From: Anaeramoeba flamelloides
Taxonomy: Eukaryota; Metamonada; Anaeramoebidae
Direction: 5' to 3'
DNA: 64,000 bases
Assembly (NCBI GenBank): GCA_027625915.1
Contig: JANTQA010000032.1
Location: 10,230,001 to 10,294,000, forward strand
The position numbers and the translations under genes were made by a program. This document shows, piece by piece, positions 23,922 to 35,798 of this stretch. Each line of letters begins with the position of its first letter. The stretch's first letter is position 1. Below the pieces are notes generated by a model, which saw nothing but the letters and a program-made list of their open reading frames with translations, was not told where the DNA came from and did not search any database.

Positions 23922-26155
23922 TTAAGGGGGTAAGTACATTTTTCATTTTTTGAGTGCCACCATTTATGTAAAACTGAATTATTCAAATCATTTCTTTAGC
24001 TAAATACATTGATATTTTCATAAATACTAGAGTGGAATATATTCTAGTAATAGATATTTTCATACCAACTAAAAAAAACGGAAATCAAAAAAATGAAAAA
24101 ATTGATCAAAAAAAAATAAATAAAAATCATTTCTTATTTGATCTTATCTATAAAATTTTACACAATTACTTATTTTTTATTTGGTTTTATTTTTAATTCT
24201 TTATGAAAAAAATTTTTTAATTGGAAAATTTTTGATAAACAAATTACTTTTTATTTTGAAAGAATTTCTAAAATGAATTAAAAATCCTATTTTCATTTAT
24301 GTCATCTAATTCTGGTTTGGGTTCAGAAAATCAGAGATTTTTTTAATTCTTCTTGAGAATGAGGGTTTATTGGGTAAATTCGTTTGAATTTATAATTATT
24401 TATTTTCCATCAAAATGAGAACTCAAAAAAATTCTGAATCTGATTGAAATTTTTTATTGAATTTCTGAATTATTTTGATTTGAATCTTTTGTAACTGTTT
24501 TTTGATTCCAAGAATTCAACTCCTTTATTTTAATTTTTGAAATAGTATTCCTCGTTTTGGCTTGGTTTGAGAAAAATATTTTAAAATTGAATTTTGAAAG
24601 CAAATTTGTCAAAAAAAAGGTTTTTTAAAATAATAATAAATAGTAATGGGGCGGGAAATTCAAGGAAAAAAATAGTTTATATTCATACAAAGTAAGAAGA
24701 TAAAGAAAACAAATCTTCAAAAATAGGCTTTTATCGATTATTTTTTTTTCATTCTTTGATTTCAACAAATTTAAATGTAATGGTGATCTTTCTTGTTTGG
24801 TCTTCTAAAAGAAAATATTTGTTTCAAATTCACACTCTTTTGGGTATATTTTGTTGGTTTACTGTTTGGTTAATTTCGATCATTGGTATAAACACATTTC
24901 TAGATCCAAAACTTTATTTAATATAACCAAAAATTGAATCAAAAAAATTGTTCAAAAAATTGAAAAAATTAAAGATTCAACTCTGAATTACTTTGACTCC
25001 ATTCACAAATAGACTAGTGGATGGTGTTTTGGTTTCAAAGTTTCAATATCTGGTGGCACTCAAAAAATATTTTTTCAGTAATGTAAACACAATTAAAAAT
25101 TTTCAAAATGGTAAAATGTAAACTCAATTCCAAAAAATGGTACATAAAAAAAAATTACATTAATAAAAATATACTCCAAAATACATGATATTTGAACATT
25201 AAAATAATAAAAGACCCGAAAATATTTAATTAATATTATTTATATATTTTATAGTAAATTTAAAATTCAATTCAAAAAATAAAAAAGAAAACATAAAAAA
25301 AAGTGTGCCCCTATTTTTGGAACACGGTTACCAAAAAATCCATTTTTATTGAAAGAAAAATTAATAAAAACTATTAATAGATTCAGCTTGTCTTTTGATA
25401 ACTAAATCTATCGTTTTAAATATAGAGTTTACTAATTTTCTTAGGTTTCCCAACTCAAAGTATTCCATACATTAGTGAAAATTTTAAAAATTCTTCTTCG
25501 TTTTTTGGTTACAATTTTTCAGTTTAGTATCCATAAATTCCCAATTGGATTTAAATTTGTGGAATTGGGGGTCCAGAACATTACATCCCCGATTTAAGTA
25601 AGTTTGAGTTTTTTTTTGAAGTATGTGGACAAGCTCCATCCTTTTGGAAAATCCATTTCAACTCACCATATTCTGAATTAGCGAGTTGAATTACATTTGA
25701 TTTTTTTGATAATATCATTAATAATACATTCAGTATTCACACTTCCATTAATGATAATAAGGTCTATTTGTAGGCAATGTACTCTAGCACCCCATATCAT
25801 GATTTTTTTTCAAAAAATTTTTTTCTCGATAAAAAAGAATCTTTTTTCTTTTTGAGAGAAAAAAAAAATTTTTTTTTGTGATCAGAATGAAAACTTTTAA
25901 ATTTCATTTTAAAGTGATTTTGAGATTTTCGAAAAGTTTTGAAAAAAAAGAATTCAAAAAAAATCAAAAAAATTATTGAAAATCAAAAATCAAAAAATAA
26001 TGAAAAAAAATGATAAATAATTAACTTTAAAATTATTTACATGATTGTTAATATCTAATGTTTCTATTTAAGAGTCAAATATCACTTTTCTTGGAATTAA
26101 ATTGATTTTGAAGGTGTGCCCAAAATTTTCGAATTGAGTTTACTTACTTCCTTAA
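23922..26155. mobile_element. TTAA-bounded element interrupted by a Tc1/mariner copy
   Basis: The left end is TTAAGGGGGTAAGTACATTT and the right end TACTTACTTCCTTAA. The right terminal repeat is split by an element at 25121-26140. The two pieces abut as GGTAAAATGTA / TACTTACTTCC, the same junction that is continuous in the copies ending at 16464 and 54676. No coding function was recognised in the host element. Confidence 0.7.
25121..26140 (-). mobile_element. Decayed Tc1/mariner transposon with transposase relic
   Basis: The left tip AACTCAATTC matches the complement of the right tip GAATTGAGTT, with TA on each side. The minus strand from about 25803 to 25350 encodes recognisable Tc1/mariner DDE transposase motifs in order. 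These are MIWGA, ING.VN, WIFQKDGACPHTSKK (aspartate-bearing QxDxAxxHTSK motif), NSTNLNPIGNLWIL (normally SPDLNPIENLW) and a C-terminal VWNTLSWE..KLV segment. Reading the motifs needs changes of frame, so the gene is dead. The N-terminal half is not recognisable. Confidence 0.82.
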
Positions 26156-26934
26156 CTATGAAAATAATTAAAAAAAAAAAAATAAATACAATTTAGTAAT
26201 TTTTAGTAATGAACAATAAAAAGAAAGGAAATTTCAATTAACAATATTTACTAAAAAAAAACATGGGTCACATTGATTTTTTCCAAAAGGAAATATAAAT
26301 TTAATTTTTTAAATAGAAATTTTACAAATAATGGATTTAAAAGATCATTTTTGTATATAAATACTAAGACAAAGGAATTTCAAAATTTTCAAAATTTCTT
26401 AAATGATTGATATTTTGTAGAAAATTGACGTGTTTTCTCCTTTTTTTCGTTTTATGTATACTTTTGTGAATATATGGGGTTTTAAAACGGGTTTTGTTAT
26501 TATTATTTTAAAATCTTTTAAGTTGATCGTTTAACATTCGTATCTCTTATTTTGTTGTTTATAATTCAAACTTTTTCATAGAAAAATTTAAAATAAAAAT
26601 GTTCTAAAAAATTCAGAAAACTTATGGACTGATAAAATCCTTGAAAGCATCTTATTTAAAGGCTCTATTAATTCCCGAATCTAAAAATTATTTTATATCA
26701 AAATGTTAATTTATGAAATAAAACTTGATAAGCAATAAACTCAATTAATTTCTTCAAGTATATAAAATGTTGGTTGGGTTTCCAATATTTTCATAAAAAC
26801 TAGTGAATATCATGTTAATAAAATATTAAATAACTTTATTTTTGTTTTGGTGATTATCAAGAAATAAAATTATCAAAAAAAAAGAAAAAGCCAGAAAAAA
26901 TTATAAGAATTTGAACAATAAAATTTAATTTTTT

Positions 26935-27175
26935 CACTGTAATCCTAATAAAAAAATTTTTTATAAACTGTTTTAAGGATGTTATAAATGTTTTATAAAA
27001 TGTAAAAAAAAAATTAAAATAAAAACTTTAATTACATTAATGTTAATTATATATTGTATTATAAATTTTGTAACATGTTAAAAGTATATTTTTTCAAAAA
27101 ATAGTGAAAAAATCATCATATAAAAAGATATTTTATCATAAAAATATTATATAGAGTTTTAGAAAATTTTCTTTA
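26935..27175. repeat. Degraded TTATAACA-type repeat
   Basis: Same order of words as 10612-10843: CCTAATAAAAAAA.TTTTTTATAA at the left and ATAAAA.GATATTTTATCATAAA at the right. Confidence 0.45.
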
Positions 27176-27805
27176 TTAGGGAAAAATATTTGGTTCCAAA
27201 ATTAGGTGAATATAAATGAAAAACTTTGAACAGTATGGAATTCTCATAATTTGTCTTTCACTTGGTTAGAATAATTTCTTTTAATTTTTTTTTATGATAG
27301 TGTCTACTTATCCACTCAGTTTATTTTTTTAAAAATTTTTCAAGAAAAAGTATAAAAGTTGTGCCACTGATAATTTGTATAGGAAAATAATGGTCCTAGA
27401 TTGGCTTTTTTCAACACATTTGTCAGAATTCAAGTTTTTATTTTTTAATCAATTTCTTTTTTATTTCAAATAATTATATTTTTATCAAATTCTCTTTTAT
27501 GAAAAAAAGAAAAATATTCGGAAATAATGACCCTTATTTCATTTAATATGTCAAGTCGAAAAAGAAAATATCTTAAAAATAACAAGATAGTCAACCATTT
27601 TTTAAGATCAGATTTTTTTTTTTGAAATTTTTTTATGTGATTTATGTTACCTATTTTTATTTCAAAGGGAATTTATTTTATATTCATGATATTATAAAAG
27701 TTGTGATCCGAGAGACAATTTTTTTAGAATTTTTTTTTAAAAAAATACTCAAAGTGATAAGTTAAAAATGGTAAACTAAAATAATTTAAAAGCTATAATA
27801 CGGAT

Positions 27806-27982
27806 TCAAAATCCCAAAAACAGATGAATCGATGATAAGAAACCTATTTAAATATAAAAGAGTTTCAAAAGATGCGAAAATAGTTTTATATTTGTACACT
27901 AAAGTGAATAACACGCCATTTATTTTATCCTATCATACCAAAAAGAAGTCTTCAGAATACTCGAAACTCAATAAACAATAAT
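27806..27982 (+). pseudogene. Protein-like fragment, possibly from a retroelement
   Basis: About 58 codons with balanced composition, ending TAA, including SKDAKIVLYLYTKVNNTPFI and LSYHTKKKSSEYSKLNKQ. The pattern FILSYHTKKKSSEYSKLNK loosely recalls the segment after the fingers of some LINE or Penelope-type reverse transcriptases, which is a guess. No flanking exon or start was found. Confidence 0.25.
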
Positions 27983-28940
27983 ATGTGTATAATATTTATG
28001 ATATTAATCAAGTTTAGATAATCCACAGAAAAAAATTAAATTAAATCCAATAGAGCTATTTTTTTTTTTTAATCTTTTGATTCAATTTTTTAAATTAAAA
28101 TACTTTATTGAAATTTTTGATCTTTTAATTTCAAAAACCTCATATTTTCTGGAATTTCTGTTCGACCACTCATTTTCTGTCATTTATTTTCCTTCATTAA
28201 TATTAAGAAAATTTAAAATAGAAAAAATGACTGATCTTGAAAATTTAAACAAAAAAATTGATATTGAAATTTCTTTTCTGATATAAATTTTATGCAATAA
28301 GATTATCTAAAAATTCTATTGTTAAAAAACTATAATATTTTGATGAATTTTTCCTGATATCAAACCAATTTGTAGCGATAACTAATCATTATAATTTCAA
28401 ATTATAATTTTTTTATTTATGATTAAATATTTCAAAGGTATTTCTCTCTAACTTTGTTTTTGAAGGCTTTGAAAAAAATCTAAAATAGAAGATATTAATT
28501 GCATATGATAAAATATCAAGAATATGAAAAAAATATTACCTAAATTTGAAATGTAAATCATTTGGAAATGATTAACTTTTTTTCTTGTTAATTCTTGGTA
28601 AGATTCCACTTATTTAAACTCAGGTTTAAAGAAAAGGTACTATACCAATACCCAAATACATAATCATTTTTGATTTTTTGAAAATGACTTTAATATCGTA
28701 ACATTCACTCCTTTCAAAATATATCATCTAAAAAAAAACGAAAATAGTATAAGTTTCTCCTTTATTTAATCAATCCCAGTATTTATTCTCCAAATCAAAT
28801 ACACTCTGTTCCCACCCCACAAAATTTCAACTCCATAAAAAGAGATAATTCACATCCAACCTTCACCTAAAAATCATTATTTTTATTCTTTTTTCTTTTA
28901 CTTTTTTTCCAGTTTTCTTTTTTTACAAGTTTCAAAAATA

Positions 28941-31900
28941 ATGTCTAATTTTGATTTGGTGGAAATAAATAGAATCAAAGAGTTAATGAAAAATGTAAGG
29001 ATCAAAGATACTCAAAAGCGAAAAAAGCTTATCTGTAAAGTAATTGATCTCATGAACCAAGGCGCTGATGTTTCAAGTTTATTACCAGAAATGATTAAGG
29101 CCTCCCAAACAACAGATCTTGCTCAAAAAAAGTTAATCAATCTTTTTCTTTTAACATACTCAAGTAAGTATCCAAAAACGGCGCTGATGACTGTAAATAC
29201 TTTTATCAAGGATACAGTAAGCAAACTCCCGTCGATTTGTGGCCTTGCCATACGGTCAATGTCTTCATTGTAATTCCTTCCATCTTTTCTTTCACAAGAA
29301 TTTTCTATTCTCTGTTTTTTTCTTTTTCTTTTTCTTTTGTGCTTTCAAAAAAATCAAAAAGAAAGCAGTTCGAAACTTTTGAACTATATTGTTTTCACTT
29401 CAAATTTTTTTAATTCTGATTGTTTTTGAAATCTCCATACATACCCTCTCTTCTAATGTACTATATCTTTTTTCTTTTGTCTTTTTTATTTTTTTTTGTT
29501 TTTTTCTTTTTCAAAAAAAACCATTAAATTTTGAATAGAAATAATCCAGAGCTTTTAAAACTTATAATGCCCCATGTTTTAAGATCATTAAATGATCACT
29601 CTTCCTATGTCAGAAGCATCGCTATCATTTCTTTAATTAAATTATGGAAAGTAATTCCTGAGAGCCTAAACCTCGAGGAAATAAATTACACCTTGTATGA
29701 ATTGCTTTTGGACAACGATCCACAAGTACTTTTAAATTCCATTCAGGCAATCAACACAATTTTCCATGAATCCGGTGGGATCGCAATTAATTCAAAAATA
29801 ATTTCTCATTTCTTAAATAGGCTGACTTCTCTGTCAGATTGGGGGCTAGGGGTTGTTTTTGGTTTAATTTCAAAATATGCTCCTGAAAATGAAAAAGAAT
29901 CTTTATTAATTCTAAATCGTTGTGATGATTTTTTAAGACACGAAAACAGTTTTGTGGTTTTGTCGGCAGCCAAAGTATTAGTCAATATTATCGAAGATTT
30001 ACCAAATCTTAAAATACAGGTTTGTCTTTTTCATTTTTTCTTTTTCTTTTTCTTTTTCTTTTTCTTTTTCTGTGCTTTTTATTCTTATTTTGGAATAAAT
30101 TAATCTCTTTTTCAACATTTTGTTGAAATATATCGTTGTGAAAACAGATAACTCATAAAAGATGAAACATGAATCTTGAAAAAACAAATAATAAACTTTT
30201 ACAATTTTGTCCTTGATTCAAGATAAAATTCATTTTCATAAAAGTGTTACCAAAATATGACAAAACCAGATTCGAAAACAACAGACGAACCACAATAGAC
30301 CTATTTTTAAATCTCTATTTAAAAACTTTTTTATGACATTTTTTTTATATGGCTTTAATATACTGTTATTTTCCAATCAATAAATGAAAATTTTTATTTC
30401 AATTTCCAAAATGAAATATTAATTATAACTGTTACAATCAAATACTAGAGTAAAAATTTTGTCTTATAGTTATCTAAGGAAGTTTAATTTGTTGTCTAAA
30501 AATATCATTTCTAAAAGATGATGTAAAGATCTTTGGGTTTTCTTTCGACTTATAAACTAGGAAAATATTTTGGAAAGTGAACTAAAAATTTTCATTTTTT
30601 AATTGGAAAATAATAGTATTTTAAATTTACCTTGAAAATAAACCTTCAAGTGCATTCCTGAAATTGTTTAAAGGTATAGAATTGAAAAAAATCCTGGCAT
30701 GAAAATAAATCCTGGCACCATTATTAATCGTTAATATTAGGATAATTGTTTTCTCCTTTATTGTTTTTTGTATATCTCTTTCTTTTTGGAAAGCTTAATA
30801 AAAATTTTGTTCAATTTATTTTTCAAGCAACAGTATTTTATGTTAAAGTGGTGAAAAAAATCCCAGACAAGATTTTTAATTGTGAATATTAGTAAAATTA
30901 TTGTGTAATTTCTTTTATTTTGATTAATAATTTCTTTTAGTTTAGAATCAAACTCTGAAAATTCTAACTATATACTTATTCGAATGATTTTTAATTAAAT
31001 TACACTTGTTCAAAACACGATTTAATCAATCAAAAAACAATAAATTGGATTTACTAATTGCAATTCTTGGGAATAATTTTCAATATAGTTTCATGAAATA
31101 AAGTTTTTTGTTATCTCTGAATTTTGTCACCGATCTCAAAAAAATAAATTTCATTTTCAATTTTTGGCTACTTTTAAATTTTACAGGCAATATTTTTGCA
31201 TTTAGAAATCAAAGTGGTAAAAGTCGTAATTTATTTATTTAGAGAAAGGAGTAATTAAAAAAAAATTATCAAATAAAAAAAAGAGAAGAAGAAAAATAAT
31301 TAAAATATGTATAAAAAATAAAATTATCATTTTCATGACCAAATAGAAACTATCCGCTGTATTTAGGTTTTCCAGGATTTGAAAGAATTGAGTAAAATCC
31401 TTGATTTTACTAAAATTATTTCTAATTCTGGAAAACCGCTGTTAGCTTTTTTTTGATTTGAGAAATAAAAAGAAAATTTCAAAAATTTTCTTTTAATTTC
31501 TTAAATTAAAAAAAAGCGCTGTTAGCTTTTTTTTACTTTTTGAAATGTAAAAAAAATTTATTTAATTTTCTTTACATTCCAAAAAGTAAAAAAAAAACCT
31601 AGGCACTTTACGGCACTTGACGACACGTCCCCAGAATACACAGGAGGAGCAAAAATCCGATAGAAAGATTATCGATTATAGATAAAAAATCCACAATCCG
31701 TGATTAATAATTGATATTCAACTGTCATTAGGTTTTTTTTAATTTAAAAGAATAGAGTAAAATTTTTGATTTTGCTCAATTCTTTTGAATTAAAAAAAAA
31801 CCTAGACACTACCTCTCAGAGTGGGGCACTGGGTGCCCGAATTTATATATTTTTTACTATTTTAAAGATTTTTTGTTTTCACTTTATTTTTATTATTTTT

Positions 31901-34900
31901 TCTTTATTACCTTAAGTTTTCTAACCATAAGAGCTTTGATAAAAAAATTCCCGACAACGCAATAAATTTCATAATTTTGATTAGTCATGTTGAAGAGTTT
32001 CTGTGTATTTTTTCTAAGAATAACTTTTTTGTATAGTTTCTTATCTAGAATTTTTGACAATTTTTTTTTTCCACTTGATTCTGATAAATTTATACCTTTC
32101 ACAATACCAAATAATGGTGATTTATATTTTCATAATATTGAGTACAATAATCACATTTTTTACATTTTTCTTTTTTTTTAAAAGTGTTATATTCTGATTT
32201 ATTTTTTTAATACATATGAGTATCTATTTAGTCTATTTGTAAAAGTTCTAAATTTGAGGAATGTAGTACTTGATTTAAATTTTAGATAATTTTTTATTTT
32301 AAAATTAAATTTTTCATTTTTGATAATTTTGTATTATTCTTTTATTTTCCAACTTTGATTGTTTTTCAAATTATTTAGATTTTCATTTTTTATCTTTTTT
32401 TTAAAATCATTTAAATACTCTGTTTTCCAAATATTTATTTCTTTATTGGGGTTATAATCAAATTTAATAAGTAAAAGTCGTAATTTATTTGAAAGAGTAT
32501 TCCTTTTACATTGATTGTAATCTTATTCATTGTTAGATAATAAATATTTGCAAAATTTGTTTTTGTTCAACTTTTTTCTATTAAAACCTCTCAAATTATT
32601 TTCGTTAATTCACAAACTCACATTTCTTGGAACCAACTTTTCTCTCCAAAACAAAAAAAGGTTGAGTTTTTTTTTAGTTCTAGTGTAGTGTAATCGATCA
32701 ATTTATTTTTTTTCTTTTTTTTCTCCACCTTTATACCTGCAATTTGAATTAAAATATCACCCACAAATTTTTCTAATATTGATCAAAAAAACTAAATAAA
32801 CCCCTTTGCACGGAATGTGTTTTAGTGAGCTCAAAGGTAATTGAATTATTATTCCATTAAAATTTAAGAATTTATAAAACGAAATTTTCAATCAAATATG
32901 TAAATTTTTTTTTTATAAATATTCCCATTTTTAATATTATAAATTAGAAATAAAAATTAAACTTTAACTTTTAAATGCGTTTATTTACTATTAATATAAA
33001 CTAACTTTCCGTTTGTGAAATGCATTTTAATGATAACGAATAAAAATACTCTAAGAAATAATTTGACACGATAATATCTAAAATATATTAAACTTTCAAA
33101 TAAGGGAAAGTCTAGAATGCTATTGTTTCGATTAAATATATAAATACATTCCTTAAAAAAAAAAAAAAAAAAAGCAAAAACAATCAAATTTTATAAAAAG
33201 GGATGTATTTAAATATAAATTTACTCATTAATATTTCTTCTTTTTATTAGTCTTTATTTATTGTTAAATATTTTTAAAAACCAATAAAAAACTAAAACTT
33301 TGTTTCTTTTTCTTTACTTTTCTTTCTCATTTCAACCTTTATATATCTAAAATGCACATTATTTAATAAATTGATTTGATTAAATAACACAAAATAAATA
33401 ATATACAAATATCATATAATACATATCTATTGATATATTTTCTTTAGATTTTTCAAAGAATTAGAGATCCATTATTAACTTTATTATCATGCACAAATCA
33501 AGAAACAAATTTTGTTGTCTTAAAGCACATTAAATTAATTGCCAAACAATTGCCACAATTGTTTTATAAAGATTATACAAGATTTTTCCTCCAGCGATCT
33601 GATCTATCATATCAAACCAATGTCAAATTAGATATTTTGTCTGAAATTGTTTCTTCAACAAATGTGCAACCAATAATTGAAGAACTTTCCGAATATGTGA
33701 TTAATTCTGAAATGAATCAAGATTTGTCAAGAAGGGCAATTGTTTCATTAAGCAAAATTGCTATTAAATTTCCAAAATATTGTCAATCAATTTTACAATC
33801 TTTGATTGCTTTTTTAGATTTAGAAATTGATTATATTATTGAAGAATCTATAATCGTGATGAAGAATATTTTACAAATTTTGCCTACTTCCATTGAGATG
33901 ATTAAAAATTATATTTCCCAAATTTCCAAGCTTTTAATAAATAATGATTCAAATTCTGAATCAAAATCGAGTTTAATTTGGATTTGTGGTCAATTTGGTA
34001 ATGAGATTGAAAAATCACCATATATCCTTGAATCACTGATACTTGATTTTGATAAACTTGAATCACGTTCAAAATTGGAATTGTTATCATCAACTGTAAA
34101 TCTTTTTTGTATTCGCCCAGCCGAATGCCAACTGATGCTTGGAAAATTGTTACAGCTTTCAATAGAAGACCAAAATAATGTTGATGTTCTTGACAGGGCT
34201 TTGTTTTATTATCGAATTTTACAAACTGGAATAGAGAATGCCAAATTAATTGTTTCAAAAAATTTCTCCCCTGAAAAGATCACCTTTCAAGAAAAAGATG
34301 ATGAGCAATTGACAGAAACACTCTTAGATGAATATAATTCTCTTTCAATTGTTTATGAGAAACCTTATTCTCAAATTACTCATAATTATAGAATTTTAAA
34401 TCAAGAAAAAACTGATGAAAGTGAAAGTGAAAGTGAAAGCGAAAGTGAAAATGAAAATCAAAATGAAAATGAAAAGGAATGGGGGGTAGAACAAGAACAA
34501 GAACAAGAACAAGTAATTGAAAATGAAAAAAAAAGTGTACTCGAAAATGAAAATGAAAATGAAAGTGAAAATGAAAATGAAAATGAAAATGAAAATGAAG
34601 ATTCACAAGAAGAAACAGTAATAAATATTGATTGGGAATGTAATCCTCAAGCAATTTTACTTCCAAATGATTTCCAAAAACTCTGGGCACAGTTAACAGA
34701 AAGTAAACAAATTAGTATAGATTTTGGTATTGAAATTGAAACAGGAGAATTAATCGAGCAGTTAACAGATAGTAATATATTAACAATCGCTTCGGGTACA
34801 ATACAACAAACAATTAAGATGTTTTGTTACGCACAAAGAATAAATGATGAAGAATTTATGCTTATGGAAATTATTATAAATAATGAGACAAAAATTGGAA

Positions 34901-34974
34901 CAATAAATTTAAAATCTACCAATAAACAATTTACTTTCGAATTTTCTCATTATATTAAAACTTGTCTTATATAA
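28941..34974 (+). CDS. AP4B1: AP-4 complex beta subunit (beta adaptin), three exons
   Basis: Exons 28941-29269, 29539-30019 and 33448-34974 keep phase and give 778 residues. The N-terminal trunk is made of adaptin HEAT repeats. The stretch MIKASQTTDLAQKKLINLFL and the following LAIRSMSSL resemble AP-4 beta (MVKASATVDIVQKKL, LALRSMCSL) more than AP-1/2 beta, which reads NCMQTDNLELKKL there. The trunk continues as SYVRSIAIISLIKLW and ETNFVVLKHIKLI. A hinge at about 591-660 is low complexity: SE repeats, then QE, then NE repeats. Residues 661-778 form a short appendage. AP-4 is a clathrin-independent coat adaptor at the trans-Golgi. Introns are 269 bp and 3428 bp; the long one holds a MITE, palindromes and a LINE relic. 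The AP-4 rather than AP-1/2 call rests on a few motifs. Confidence 0.9.
30363..30615. mobile_element. ~253-bp MITE, CTGTTATTTTCC family
   Basis: TA, then CTGTTATTTTCCAATCAATA; it ends AATTGGAAAATAATAG followed by TA. The near-identical internal block AAAGATCTTTGGGTTTTC is shared with 53130-53160. It lies in the long intron of the adaptin gene. Confidence 0.8.
31350..31820. repeat. Chain of palindromes sharing CCTAGG block
   Basis: At least three hairpins follow one another: about 31370-31435 (CCAGGATTTGAAAGAATTGA..), about 31440-31600 (GCTGTTAGCTTTTTTTT..) and 31730-31806 (TAGGTTTTTTTTAATT and its complement). CCTAGGCACTTTACGGCACT is the inverted partner of 6460-6478. Same family as 6425-6830. 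Confidence 0.55.
31893..32600 (-). mobile_element. LINE-type reverse transcriptase C-terminal relic
   Basis: Minus-strand fragments read in order SSTTFLKFRTFTNRLNRYSY, then KCKKCDYCTQYYENINHHYL and LCERYKFIR. This is the layout found after the reverse transcriptase domain of many non-LTR elements (R..T..LN, then C..C......E.I.H.L..C). The copy at 60230-60788 shares FTN.LNRY.YV and ENI.H. Several stops and frame changes show it is dead. It lies in the adaptin intron, antisense to the gene. Confidence 0.55.
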
Positions 34975-35257
34975 CGAAATAATATCTATATATATATATA
35001 TATATTTAATATTTTTATATATTAATTTTTCGAAGAGAATTCGGGTTAGAAAATTTTATAAAATAAATATAAAACTTTATTATTATGTTTTTTTTTTGTT
35101 CGGGATTCGTTATCATTTTTTGGATAAAAAATATTGGTTTCATATTTTTGATAAAATTAAATTATTAGATCTCTCAACTAATTCAACTTTGGTTTTTGAG
35201 GAATTTTTAATAACAACAAGTAAAATTTTTCAATTTTTCATTCTATTTTGAGCTTAC
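34975..35257. other. Adaptin 3' flank with TA microsatellite
   Basis: A TA dinucleotide run lies at about 34988-35006 just after the stop codon. Otherwise AT-rich and featureless. Confidence 0.6.
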
Positions 35258-35505
35258 ATGCACAAAAACTGATTTCTGAATTTTTCATGTTTTTTTTTGT
35301 TAAAATTATGTTTTTTTCATTAACTATGCTACTTTTCTGGTATACTCCCAAGGCCCAGGAAACTTGAGAGTATATCTGATGTTTTAAATGGTAATAAATT
35401 TCCTGTCCCCTTGGGAGTATACCAGAAAAGTAGCATAGTTAATGAAAAAAACATAATTTTAACAAAAAAAAAACATGAAAAATTCAGAAATCATTTTTTG
35501 CACAT
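35258..35505. mobile_element. 248-bp almost perfect long hairpin
   Basis: Arms of about 95 bp run from ATGCACAAAAACTGATTTCT to TATACTCCCAAGG and back, with few differences, around a loop of about 55 bp (CCCAGGAAACTTGAGAG..). TAC stands on both outer sides, which may be a target duplication. The high arm identity suggests a young insertion. No coding capacity. Confidence 0.75.
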
Positions 35506-35798
35506 TACTTCTCTTTGATAAGTGTAAAAATAAAAAATATTTCAATTATTTCCCGAAATATCACCTGAAAGTTCCATTTTCTAATTGATTTGAAGTTGTT
35601 GTAAGAGACAATCTAAACTCCATTCAACTCAAAGTACCCCCAGACAAAAATGAAAAATTTAATTCTTTTATGTATCTCAACTCTAATTCGAAGTTTATTA
35701 TTGCTCCTATTTCTAAACAATAGTATATATGTTTATTATTGAAAAAAAATCAATTTTTCATTTTTTGCTATTGTCTTTGTGTGATATTCAAATTTAGT

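Larger units (their letters stand above)
26156..28940. other. Gene-free region between the kinase and AP-4 beta genes
   Basis: Contains a partial TTATAACA-type repeat at 26935-27175 and an unassigned protein-like fragment at 27806-27982, described separately. The rest is AT-rich. A small open frame at 28077-28286 is not convincing. The 200 bp before 28941 are the presumed promoter of the adaptin gene. Confidence 0.4.

Noticed and set aside
26474-26500. GGGGTTTT-like words resembling telomere repeats
   Set aside because: Only one or two loose words, no tandem array.
28077-28286. Plus-strand open frame upstream of AP-4 beta
   Set aside because: Mostly Phe/Ile/Leu/Lys from AT-rich codons, with no homology or splice partner.
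33902-34258. Minus-strand open frame of 118 codons
   Set aside because: Antisense to adaptin exon 3, which has clear family homology.
34376-34690. Minus-strand open frame of His/Phe repeats
   Set aside because: Complement of the NE/SE repeats in the adaptin hinge; a shadow.
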